A stretch of 13,858 nt of DNA, taken from NCBI GenBank assembly GCA_038327385.1, contig JBBQKY010000058.1:1-13858 (forward strand). Reading direction: 5' to 3'. Source of the DNA: JAWWPG01 sp038327385. Its GTDB lineage: Bacteria; Actinomycetota; Actinomycetes; Propionibacteriales; Nocardioidaceae. Made by a program: the position numbers and the translations under genes. Below the pieces are notes generated by a model that saw only the letters and a program-made list of their open reading frames with translations, was not told the origin of the DNA and did no database searches. Below are positions 6,345 through 13,715 of this stretch, in pieces; positions within the stretch are counted from its first letter, which is position 1; the number at the start of each line of letters is the position of its first letter.

Positions 6345-7409
6345 GTGGCCGGCGAACGATCGGTCTCGCTCGTCACCGGGGCGACCGGGTTCCTCGGCGC
6401 GGCCCTGGTCGACGAGCTGCTGTCGCAGGGTGACGTCGTTCGCTGCGTCGTGCGGGGCGCGACCGAGGCGGAGCGCGTCGCGAAGCTGCGCGCCGGCCTG
6501 GACGGGCTGGCGGCCGAGGGGCGGAGTCGGGTCGAGGCCGTGCCGGGCGATCTCTCGGAGGAGTTTCTCGGGCTGTCCGCAGGCGACTTCGCGGCGCTGG
6601 GGGAGGGCGTGCACCGGGTCGTGCACTGCGGGGCGCGGGTCAACATGACGCTGCCCTACGGGTCGCTGTACGAGGCCAACGTGCGCTCGACCGAGTACCT
6701 GCTGCAGCTGGCCGAGGGCCGCCGGGCCCGCTTCAACTACGTCGGCAGTCTCGCGGCTGTCGCGAGGACGGTGACCGGCGAGCCGTTCGAGCTCACCGAG
6801 CCGGTGTCCGGCGGGTACGCCATGAGCAAGTGGAGCGCCGACCGGCTGGTGAGCGTCGCACACCAGGAGGGACGGGTGGACGCCGCGATCTTTCGACCGG
6901 GCCGGATCACGGCTGGCCTGGCCTTGCCGCGGTCGAATCCCGACGACCTGCTTGAGAGCGTCGTCCGCATCTGCGTGCTGCTGGGCCGTGCACCGGTCCT
7001 GGAGACGAGCGTGCGGTTCAGCCCGGTCGACTGGGTCGGCCGGCTCGTCGTCGCGCTGTCCGGGACGGACGGCTCCCGTGGGCGAGCGTACCACCTCATC
7101 CACGCGGAGACCGTCGCGTGGGCCGACGTCGTGCGCGCCCTCGACCGCGCAGGATACGCCCTCGCCGAGGTCCCCTATCCGAGCTGGCGGGCGATGGCAA
7201 TCGACGCCGGGCGGCACGACACCGACGTGGCGCGGGTGGCGAGCGCGCTCCCCGCGGAGGAGCTCTCGTTCGACGACCGGCTCACCGCCCGCCCTCGCCA
7301 TGCGCGGCGCACGATGGCGGACGCGTATCCCGAGCTGCCGCCCGCCGAGACCCTCGCCGAGCAAACGCTCGCGGCGTGGCAGAAGACCGGGCTGCTCCCC
7401 GCGGTTTAG
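6345..7409 (+). CDS. Free-standing thioester reductase (extended SDR, NRPS R-domain type), 354 aa
   Basis: This is an NAD(P)H-dependent reductase of the kind that ends NRPS lines and carboxylic acid reductases, cutting a carrier-bound thioester to an aldehyde, and sometimes on to an alcohol. The Rossmann motif VTGATGFLG is at residues 10-18. VHCGARVNMTLPYGSLYEAN is the typical mid-domain segment, YVGSLAAV supplies the active-site serine, and YAMSKW gives the catalytic Tyr158 and Lys162. GRITAG and FSPVDWVGR are also standard for this family. Length is close to a complete R domain. The GTG at 6345 lies one base after the stop of the MbtH-A-carrier gene, so this is a split module whose two halves are translated together. 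It probably releases the product from Ser642 of that protein. No adenylation or carrier domain is present here. Confidence 0.88.
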   Translation: MAGERSVSLVTGATGFLGAALVDELLSQGDVVRCVVRGATEAERVAKLRAGLDGLAAEGRSRVEAVPGDLSEEFLGLSAGDFAALGEGVHRVVHCGARVNMTLPYGSLYEANVRSTEYLLQLAEGRRARFNYVGSLAAVARTVTGEPFELTEPVSGGYAMSKWSADRLVSVAHQEGRVDAAIFRPGRITAGLALPRSNPDDLLESVVRICVLLGRAPVLETSVRFSPVDWVGRLVVALSGTDGSRGRAYHLIHAETVAWADVVRALDRAGYALAEVPYPSWRAMAIDAGRHDTDVARVASALPAEELSFDDRLTARPRHARRTMADAYPELPPAETLAEQTLAAWQKTGLLPAV

Positions 7410-7656
7410 TGATCCCCGTCCTGACCTCGGGGTGCGTGACCTCGGGGCTGCGACCTCCGGACAGAACCGAAGACCTCCGGACAAACCGAAAGCCGTCGCC
7501 CCGTTGGCAACAGCTACGGTCGCCGATCTGCTGGCACGGACACCGGTACACACATCGGTTCGTACCCTCGGGACGTGCGTGATCGGGCTGTGAACGCGGC
7601 TGTACGGGCAGGGTCCGTTGTTCGATCTTGAGGCCTGGTTTCCGCATCACGGCTAA
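7410..7656. other. Intergenic region after the operon, with short direct repeats
   Basis: No gene is supported here. A short hairpin, CCCCG at 7414-7418 with CGGGG at 7428-7432, directly follows the reductase stop and could help end transcription, although it has only five pairs and no U-run. Two imperfect direct repeats follow: TGACCTCGGGGTGCG at 7422-7436 recurs at 7437-7452, and GACCTCCGGACAGAACCGAA at 7452-7471 recurs at 7472-7491 with small changes. The IS1380 element begins at 7657. Confidence 0.45.
7653..7656. repeat. CTAA target-site duplication, left copy (pair at 11257-11260)
   Basis: CTAA directly precedes the left terminal repeat of the IS1380 element and recurs directly after the right one, as IS1380 transposition would leave it. 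Confidence 0.75.
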
Positions 7657-7786
7657 CCTCGGGCTTTCATCGTAATTGATCATGTAAGTGACATGCCGGA
7701 GCTAGATGCGCGAAAGTGCCTGCTCAGCCCGGTTGGATCGGAGTTCTCAAGGCTCGGATCAGACCAGGTAGAGAGGCACTTCGCGA

Positions 7787-9172
7787 GTGAAGAATAACTG
7801 TCGTCGCCCGTGGTTGTCAGTGATCACCTTCGGTGAGTCGTTGGTGTCGCACACGGTGGGTCACTGCTGGTGGCGGTCGCTGGGCGCTGCGGGCTGTCCG
7901 GGGAGCGGTCCCAGCGGCTGGGGCCGTGGCGGCGGCCGTGGGCGATCCATGATCCGGGGAAGGTCGTGTTGGATCTGGCTGTGGCGGTCGCGCTGGGTGG
8001 GGACTGCGCCGCTGATATCGGGGTGTTGCGGGCTCAGCCTGGGGCGTTCGGGTTGGTGGCCTGGGATCCGAAAGTGTCACGGCTGGTCGCCACGGTGGCC
8101 GAGGATGTCGATGCCGCGCTGGGCGCGATCGCCGGGGCTCGGGCCGCGGCCCGGGAGCGGGTGTGGAGCTGGGCGGGGGCTCCGGTCGCCGACGGGCGGG
8201 TGGTGATCGATCTCGATGCCACCCTGGTCACCGCGCATTCGGACAAGGAGGCCGCCGCGCCGACCTATAACCGTTGCTGACCTATGCCGATCACGGCGAC
8301 GGGGGTACCGGGGAACCGGTGGCCGCGCTGCTGCGCCCGGGCAACGCGGGCTCCAACACCGCGGCCGACCACATCGAGGTGTTCAACTCCGTGCTGGCGC
8401 AACTCCCCGCACCGTGGCGCACGTCCGATGAACAGGGTCGACACTCGGTGCTGGTGCGTACCGACGCCGCAGGCGCCACGCATTCCTTCACTCATCATCT
8501 GGCGGCGCTGGGCGTGGAGTTCTCGGTGGGTGCCTACCTGCACCACTTCGATATCCACTGGGTCCTGGCCCAGCTCCCCGAGGCAGCCTGGATCCCCGCC
8601 TACCAGGTAACCAAGCCACGCGCCGGAGGGCAGGGGCCGATCATCGAACCCCGCGAGGGGGCGTGGGTCGCTGAAGCCACCGGACTGGTCGACCTGTCCA
8701 GTTGGCCGGCGGGACCCGGCTGATCCTGCGCCGGGAGCGCCCGCACCCCGGCGCGCAACTGCGCATCACCGACGTCGACGGTCATCGCATCGTCGGCATG
8801 CTCACCAATACCCCCGGTGGTCAGCTGCCCGACCTGGAACTACGCCACCGCCGCCACGCCCGCGTCGAAGACCGCATCCGCAACGCCAAAGACACCGGGA
8901 TGCGTAACCTTCCCTTCCACGACCTCGTGCAGAATCGGGTCTGGCTGGCGATCACCGCCCTCGCCCATGATCTGCTCGCCTGGACCCAGCGCCTCGCTTT
9001 GACCGGCGCGGCCGCCCGATACGAACCCAAACGGCTGCGACTGCGCATCCTCGCCGTCGCCGGCCGGCTCGTGCGCACCGCACGACGCACCATTCTCAAG
9101 ATCCCCCACACCTGGCCCTGGGCCCGCGAGATCACCACCGCCCACACCCGCCTGACCGCCCTCACACCCTGA
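7787..9172 (+). pseudogene. IS1380-family transposase, three disrupting lesions
   Basis: From a GTG at 7787 the protein reads MKNNCRRPWLSVITFGESLV, the usual IS1380 N-terminus. The rest is spread over shifted frames. First, one G seems missing near 7855-7856, after which AVAGRCGL...PWAIHDPGKVVLDLAV resumes. Second, near 8271-8274 the expected RGFGFHP block is lost: APTYN runs into a stop while LLTYADHGDGGTG continues in another frame, fitting a deletion of about 19 bases. Third, one G seems missing in the G-run at 8711-8713, splitting LSSWPAG from TRLILRRERPHPGAQL. The DDE residues can still be placed: VIDLDATLVTAH, LVRTDAAG, and LELRHRRHARVEDRI. The C-terminus is complete. The two single-base losses in G-runs could be sequencing errors, but the 19-base loss is less easily explained that way. 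About 460 residues are expected when intact. Confidence 0.85.
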
Positions 9173-9536
9173 CCGCAACACCGATCCCCAGACAGGACCC
9201 GGAGGACCGGCCATCACCGCAGGGCCGGAAATCACCCTGCCCACCATCCGAACCAATCACCACAAGATCGTGTGCCGCGAGCACAGAGAGGGGAAGCCGA
9301 TGTAGATCGGGTTCTGCTGATGTGCGCAACTGTGCAGGAGATGGAGGTAGGTCCTCCGGAGCCGCTCTGCAGGGGGTGGTTTCAAACCACCGCATGCTGC
9401 GTCGGTTAAGAGCCGGGGTGGTGAGCGATGCGGAAACGGCGTGCCGGTGAGCGCGTCAGGTGTGGATCAAGAAGGCGAGCGTGAGCGAACCACCGTTGAA
9501 GTGTCGAAAGTTCAGACGGCATCAAAACCGGGGGCT

Positions 9537-9544
9537 GATCTTGT
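9537..9544 (+). other. EBS1, exon-binding site of the group II intron
   Basis: GATCTTGT is the exact reverse complement of the last eight 5'-exon bases (9262-9269), which sets both the target recognition and the 5' splice site. A weaker EBS2 candidate, GGTGA at 9420-9424, could pair with TCACC at 9257-9261. Confidence 0.7.
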
Positions 9545-9856
9545 CTCTGGGATGAGTCTGGGGGATACCTGTTTACCGCCCAGGTGGTGTCCGGCATGTA
9601 GGTGGCGCGAGCTTGGTCCGGGCTTCTGCACGGAAACGCGGGAACCTGTCGTCTCGAAAGTGTCCCCGGCAGCCGGTCGGGGGCGAGAGGGAGCGCTCCA
9701 AGAGGTGATGAGCCTTAAGGGGTTGAGTACCGGTTGCGGGGCACAGGGGCGGACCGTCTCGTAGTAGCGGTGATGCCTGGTAATGCGGGCGGAGCGAAGG
9801 GGACGGGTCATCCAGGTTTGAACTGATGGTCAACCGGAGTGCCCGGGAGGAGCCGG

Positions 9857-11131
9857 ATGAACGAGCCAGGCTCGAAGCCGTTTGAGATCTCCAAGCAGGT
9901 GGTCGTGGCGGCGTTTGAGAAGGTCAGGAGCAAGAAGGGAGCGGCCGGGGTCGACGGTGTCACGGTCGAGCAGTTCGCACAGGATTATCAGAACAACCTG
10001 TACAAGCTGTGGAATCGGATGTCGTCGGGGAGCTACTTTCCCGCCCCGGTGCGGATGGTGGAGATTCCCAAGGATGGGGGTCGTGGGACAAGGGTGCTGG
10101 GAGTGCCCACTGTTCAAGATCGAATCGCGCAGACGGTGGCGGTGGCCTATCTGGAGCCGTTGGTGGAAGCGGTGTTCCACCCGGATTCCTATGGCTATCG
10201 TACGGGTCGCTCGCCGCTGGACGCGGTGGCCACGTGCCGGCAGCGGTGCTGGCGGTATGCGTGGGTGATCGATTTGGACATTCAGGGCTTCTTCGACAAC
10301 CTTGACCATGATCTGATTCTGAAGGCGGTCGCCCACCACACCGACCAGGCATGGATCCTGCTGTACGTCGCGCGGTGGCTCAAGGTGCCGCTGCGGCACG
10401 CGGACGGATCGGTCACCGCTCGGGATCGGGGCAGCCCACAAGGCGCTTCGGTCTCCCCGCTACTCGCTAACCTGTTCATGCATTACGCCTTCGACACCTG
10501 GATGGCGCGGGAGTTCCCGGATGTGCCGTTCGAGCGGTTCGTCGATGACGTGATCGTGCACTGCGTGAGCGAGCAGCAGGCCCGACGGGTGAAAGACGCG
10601 ATCGCCTCGCGTCTGGCGGAATGCGGCGGGCTGCGATTGCACCCGGACAAGACCCGCATCGTGTACTGCAAGGACAGCAACCGCCACGGCCGTCATCGGC
10701 AGGTGTCGTTTGACTTTCTGGGGTACACGTTCAAACCGAGATCGGCCAAACGGAAGGACGGAACGATGTTCACGTCCTTCACCCCGGCGATCAGCGGCAA
10801 GGCCGCCACGGCCATCCGGCAACAGATCCGCCGGATGCGTTTTCACCTGCGCAGCGACCTGAGCTTCCACGACATCGCCAAGATGATCAACGCGAAAGCC
10901 GGTGCGTGGGCGGCCTACTTCGGGCGCTTCCGCCCGTCGGAGACCGTGTGCGTGCTGTTCCACATCGACCGCTATCTGGTGCGGTGGGCCAGACGCAAGT
11001 ACAAACACCTGCGCCGGGCACCCCGCCGGGCGTCGCAAACCCTGGCCGGGATCAAGAAGTCCCGGCCAGGACTCCTCGCCCACTGGAGATGGGAACTGCA
11101 AACGAGAACAGCGGCGGCAAGAGCCGGATGA
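9857..11131 (+). CDS. ltrA: Group II intron reverse transcriptase/maturase, 424 aa
   Basis: This protein helps its intron RNA fold and splice, and copies it into DNA at new sites. The ATG at 9857 is preceded by GGGAGGAG at a good distance; a GTG six codons earlier is less likely. RT blocks are in order: GAAGVDGVTVEQF, an RT-type DLDIQGFFDNLDHD (about residue 138), GSPQGASVSPLLANLF, and the catalytic FVDD in FERFVDDVIVHC (residues 228-231), followed by FDFLGYTF. The C-terminal maturase (X) domain runs from about SGKAATAIRQQIRRM to RPGLLAHWRWE. There is no HNH endonuclease domain, so it probably uses a free 3' end at replication forks for priming. The catalytic motif is usually YADD; FVDD keeps both aspartates but is uncommon. 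The frame is intact, unlike the host transposase. The symbol ltrA is used in the generic family sense. Confidence 0.92.
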   Translation: MNEPGSKPFEISKQVVVAAFEKVRSKKGAAGVDGVTVEQFAQDYQNNLYKLWNRMSSGSYFPAPVRMVEIPKDGGRGTRVLGVPTVQDRIAQTVAVAYLEPLVEAVFHPDSYGYRTGRSPLDAVATCRQRCWRYAWVIDLDIQGFFDNLDHDLILKAVAHHTDQAWILLYVARWLKVPLRHADGSVTARDRGSPQGASVSPLLANLFMHYAFDTWMAREFPDVPFERFVDDVIVHCVSEQQARRVKDAIASRLAECGGLRLHPDKTRIVYCKDSNRHGRHRQVSFDFLGYTFKPRSAKRKDGTMFTSFTPAISGKAATAIRQQIRRMRFHLRSDLSFHDIAKMINAKAGAWAAYFGRFRPSETVCVLFHIDRYLVRWARRKYKHLRRAPRRASQTLAGIKKSRPGLLAHWRWELQTRTAAARAG

Positions 11132-11134
11132 CAG

Positions 11135-11168
11135 GAGCCCGGTGAGCCGAGAGGTTCACGCCGGGATC
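11135..11168 (+). ncRNA. Group II intron domain V
   Basis: The 34-base segment folds as the standard domain V: a lower stem GAGCCCGG with CCGGGAUC, a two-base bulge (C11159, G11160), an upper stem UGAGCC with GGUUCA, and a GAGA tetraloop. The catalytic AGC triad is present at 11136-11138. The usual G-U pair at the third position is replaced by a G-A mismatch (G11137 opposite A11166), which is unusual. Confidence 0.8.
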
Positions 11169-11170
11169 TG

Positions 11171-11208
11171 CGAGAGCCGGAGGGTGAGACTCCCTCCGGC
11201 CACTCGAC
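11171..11208 (+). ncRNA. Group II intron domain VI with branch-point adenosine
   Basis: GCCGGAGGG pairs with CCCTCCGGC around a short loop, closed by CGAG with CTCG. The bulged A at 11202 is the seventh base from the 3' end at 11208, the expected place for the lariat branch point. Confidence 0.75.
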
Positions 11209-11260
11209 AACCAGCGAGATCAAAGATCGCCATGCGGTCGGGATGAAAGATCGAGGCTAA

Positions 11261-11399
11261 GCAGCAGTCCCCAGTTCATGAGGACCTGTGGGACAGATAT
11301 CCTCGGGCTGAGCGCCCCACTGGTCGATCGTCATCACCTTGCTTCTCTCACCGACTGACCATACACCCAGTCATCGAGGATCTCATGGCTGATCTGCTG
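11261..11399. other. Intergenic stretch, nothing recognised
   Basis: Between the right CTAA duplication of the IS1380 element and the 3' end of the HEPN-like gene I see no gene, repeat or clear hairpin. GC content is lower than in the biosynthetic operon. Confidence 0.4.
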
Positions 11400-11998
11400 T
11401 TACGCTTGCGCGCCAGAGGTAATTGTCTTGTGGCACTTGGTCATCGCTGACACGAGTTCCTTGTACGTCAGCACATTGCCGATGATCATTGAGGTGTTCG
11501 CCAGCCTTAGTGAGTAGGCGTCTGCCTTGTCGAATGTGGGCTTTTCTTTGAACCACTTCCCGAGCAGTTTCTCTCGGAGTGCTCGATAGCGTTGCGCAGG
11601 TAGGCCAGCCGTTGTTCTTGCCGTTGGGTCAGGCGTGGCCCGGTTCGGCCGATCTTGTTTGCCTGGAGTGCTTGCGCGTTGAGCACCGCCCGATGGATCG
11701 CGCTGACACAGTTCTCCATGTGGTCGATCGCGCGCAGGAAGGAACTCGTGCCCAGACCGACGCGTGGCGAAACGAATAGCAGGAGCTCAGCGCGGGCCGC
11801 GTCGTACTCTCGGAGCGCCTTGTCGGTGAGCCGCGAGAAGTTCATAAAGAGATCGACCATTGTCCGATCCGGTGGGAGTCCCGGTGGCAGCCCGGACAGG
11901 GTTCGATCAAGCAGGATGTTGAGCGTGTCCTTGTTCGAGAGGTGATCGACAGAGGGGATTGCCAGACCCTCGAAGGTCGAGGCTGACACGATCTGCAC
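11400..11998 (-). pseudogene. Frameshifted gene of unknown function with HEPN-like motif
   Basis: The minus strand opens at a GTG (11998-11996) and encodes a helical, non-membrane protein: MQIVSASTFEGLAIPSVDHL, later AIDHMENCVSAIHRAVLNA and RLAYLRNAIEHSE. RNAIEH (residues 135-140) is an R-x4-H arrangement like the active site of HEPN ribonucleases, which occur in toxin and abortive-infection systems; the match is short and may be chance. After IEH the frame runs into unlikely residues and stops at 11507. A neighbouring frame continues well as EKLLGKWFKEKPTFDKADAY, then LRLANTSMIIGNVLTYKELV, to a stop at 11402-11400. A one-base indel near 11563-11578 therefore probably breaks a protein of roughly 200 residues. 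Lower GC than the operon suggests separate origin. A sequencing error in the short T-run there would also explain it. Confidence 0.55.
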
Positions 11999-12150
11999 GT
12001 GGCACAGGAGCTTGGATACGGCAACGGCTGGGGATACTTACGCAGGCGCGCCGGTCGCTTGCCTGCCTCGCTTTGGTCGGCGCCAGGTGAACCAGGACCT
12101 GGACCTCAACATCCGCACATGCCGCTGACAGCGCGCTCTGCAGGGAAAGG
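11999..12150. promoter_or_regulatory. Divergent intergenic region between HEPN-like gene and small SMDL-repeat gene
   Basis: The two genes are transcribed away from each other across this gap, so promoters for both are expected here. I could not identify a convincing -35/-10 pair. AGGGAAAGG at 12142-12150 directly precedes the ATG at 12151 and may act as its ribosome binding site. Confidence 0.3.
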
Positions 12151-12219
12151 ATGGTCAGTGAGGTGGAAAGCACACGTCGTCGAGAACGTGCGCGTCGAGC
12201 GGGTGTGGACACCGCCGCT

Positions 12220-13552
12220 TGTCAACGGCAGCCGAAAACTGGATCTGAATCTGGCCCACTTCCGTGATCGAGTTGGTCCGCGCAGGGTGTCGTTGCAGAC
12301 TTCTTAATCATCTGCCTGTGATCATGTTCGTCGTGGGATGATCATGATGCTGTCGCGGTTCTCCTGCCGCACCTGGCGGATGTGGTGATCGAGCGACTCG
12401 ACGAGGTCGGTGGGTCGGTGCAGATCTGGGCGCATCCTCGGGTGATGCAGGCCTGTTGTCCGGGGTGCGGTGGCGAGTCGACTCGGGTGCACAGCCGGTA
12501 TGAGCGCAGGCTGGCCGACGCTGCGGTGGCGGGGCGGCGGGTGGAGATCCGCCTACGGGTGCGCCGGTTTTTCTGCGATGGCGAGGACTGCGGGGTGCGG
12601 ACCTTCGCCGAGCAAGTCACCGGTCTGACCGCGCGGTATGCGCGGTGCACCGTGTTGTTGCGGGGCATGCTGGAGTCGATCGGGTTGGCGTTGGCCGGTC
12701 GGGCCGGGGCACGGTTGGCTGCGGCGCTGGGGTTACCGGCGACTCGGAGCACGTTGTTGCGGTTGATTCGGGCCCTGCCCGACCCGGTGATCGGCACCGT
12801 GCCGGTGCTGGGTGTCGACGATTTCGCCCTGCGCCGAGGGCATGTGTACGGCACGGTGCTAGTCGACATTGATACTCACCGGCCCATCGATCTGCTCGCT
12901 GATCGCGAAGCTGACACCTTCGCCGCGTGGTTACGTGAGCACCCGGGCGTCGAGGTGGTCTGCCGGGACTGCGCCGGCGGGCTTATGCCCAGGGCGCCCG
13001 GAGTGGGGCACCTGAGGCGATCCAGGTGGCCGATCGGTGGCATCTATGGCACAACCTCGCCGAGCACGTCGAGAAGACCGTCGCCGCTCACCACGGCTGC
13101 CTACGCCAGCCCGACACCACCGCACCCGAGGTGGGCATCGAGCCTGGCACTACCGCCGATCTTGCCGAAGCAGCCCAGGTCGCGCAGGACCTGCCCGCAC
13201 CTAGACGCCACCGCAACCCACGTCGGCGCGTTCGCCGAGATGCTCACCGGCCGCCACGGTGATCGCCTGGACTCCTGGATGGCAAGTGTCGACACCGACG
13301 ACCTGCCCCACCTGCATCGCTTCGTCACCGGACTACGGCGCGACTACCAGGCAGTCCGCAACGGACTAACGCTTTCCCAAAGCTCAGGGACCGTCGAAGG
13401 CAACGTCAACCGTATCAAAATGATCAAGAGACAGATGTACGGCCGCGCCAAGTTCGACCTGCTCCGCAAGCGCACCCTGCTCGCCGCGTGATGGATAGGG
13501 CCAACTCGATCACGGAAAGTGGGCCAGATCCAGTTTTCACGTGCCGTCGACA
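12220..13552 (+). mobile_element. Transposed unit with about 52-bp inverted repeats carrying an ISL3-type transposase remnant
   Basis: Left end 12220-12276 and right end 13501-13552 are inverted copies: they share a TGTC/GACA tip, GAAAACTGGATCT, GGCCCACTT and CCGTGATCGAGTTGG, differing by a six-base GAATCT insertion, one missing T and a few substitutions. CCGCT lies directly outside both ends (12215-12219, 13553-13557) as a 5-base duplication. The cargo is a decayed ISL3-family transposase. From memory, the tip and ACGTGAAAACTG look like IS21-family ends, whereas the inner GG-TCTGGCCCA...CCGTGATCG part looks like ISL3 ends. The family of the ends is therefore uncertain, but the boundaries are well supported. 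Confidence 0.75.
12382..13491 (+). pseudogene. ISL3-family transposase, frameshifted with internal deletion
   Basis: A single open frame of 369 codons exists, but only its two ends are genuine. The N-terminus has the zinc-finger-like CPGC...RVHSRYERRLAD and FFCDGEDCG, then GLALAGRAGARLAAALGL and VLGVDDFALRRGHVYGTVLV with a catalytic aspartate. Around 12978-12982 two extra bases shift the frame: the true continuation AYAQGARSGAPEAIQ then VADRWHLWHNLAEHVEKTVA is one frame away, to about 13190. The C-terminus HLDATATHVGAFAEMLTGRH through SSGTVEGNVNRIKMIKRQMY is back in the original frame. The join near 13180-13197 lacks the usual central region of about 150 residues. Full-length relatives have roughly 500 residues. 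RDC replaces the usual RDR near the active site. The start is uncertain: GTG 12382 or further upstream. Confidence 0.85.
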
Positions 13553-13579
13553 CCGCTGACGCGGTTCGGCCGGGAGCCT

Positions 13580-13623
13580 TGTCCATGGATCTGTCCATGG
13601 ATCTGTCCATGGATCTGTCCATG
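13580..13623 (+). repeat. 12-bp tandem repeat, about 3.7 copies
   Basis: TGTCCATGGATC is repeated perfectly at 13580-13591, 13592-13603 and 13604-13615, with a partial copy to 13623. It lies in the 3' part of the interrupted small gene, where each unit adds one SMDL tetrapeptide in frame. Confidence 0.9.
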
Positions 13624-13715
13624 AACTCGGTGTCACGGGTGCCTCTGTAGCACGCTGAGTGGGCGAGCCGGAGACTGTAGTCGCTGGTTGTCTACTCCTG
13701 CCGGGTGAATTCGGA

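Larger units (their letters stand above)
9270..11208 (+). mobile_element. Group II intron with reverse transcriptase/maturase
   Basis: The 5' end GTGTGCCGCGAG fits the conserved GUGYG start. The eight bases before it (ACAAGATC, 9262-9269) pair perfectly with GATCTTGT at 9537-9544, a convincing IBS1-EBS1 interaction; the T at 9536 can pair with the first 3'-exon base A11209. The reverse transcriptase is encoded in domain IV. Domain V is at 11135-11168 and domain VI at 11171-11208, ending CGAC. It lies 97 bases after the transposase stop and 48 bases before the IS right end, in the transposase orientation. All parts needed for splicing and mobility appear present; activity is inference. Confidence 0.88.
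7657..11256 (+). mobile_element. IS1380-family insertion sequence interrupted by a group II intron
   Basis: The left end CCTCGGGCTTTCATCG (7657-7672) and the reverse complement of the right end, CCTCGATCTTTCATCC (11241-11256), match at 13 of 16 bases. The element is flanked by the 4-base duplication CTAA at 7653-7656 and 11257-11260, the length expected for IS1380. The span is 3600 bp; subtracting the 1939-bp intron leaves 1661 bp, a normal size for this family. The transposase is a pseudogene, so the copy cannot move by itself. It lies just downstream of the biosynthetic operon, in the same orientation. Confidence 0.85.
12151..13650 (+). pseudogene. Small gene (53 codons when joined) split by an insertion element; SMDL repeats
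   Basis: Bases 12151-12219 encode MVSEVESTRRRERARRAGVD followed by TAA. A 1333-bp element follows, then a second copy of CCGCT (13553-13557), after which 13558-13650 continues in frame: DAVRPGALSMDLSMDLSMDL, then SMNSVSRVPL and a TAG stop. Removing the element and one CCGCT copy restores an uninterrupted 53-residue frame, which supports a real gene before insertion. The N-terminal half is strongly basic. The C-terminal half carries three and a half SMDL units encoded by a perfect 12-base tandem repeat. There is no signal peptide, and I do not recognise the family. It is divergent from the HEPN-like gene and close to the tRNA fragment. Confidence 0.5.

Noticed and set aside
7607..9242. IS1380 ends at GGGCAGGGT (7606-7614) and its inverted copy near 9234-9242
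   Set aside because: Only nine bases match and there is no flanking duplication. The ends at 7657 and 11256 match better, carry a CTAA duplication and give the right element size once the intron is removed.
12382..13491. Intact 369-residue ISL3 transposase
   Set aside because: The frame is open, but the middle third is translated out of frame and the central region is missing, so it is a decayed copy that only looks intact.
13580..13623. CRISPR array
   Set aside because: The units are 12 bases, directly adjacent and have no unique spacers; this is a simple tandem repeat coding for SMDL.
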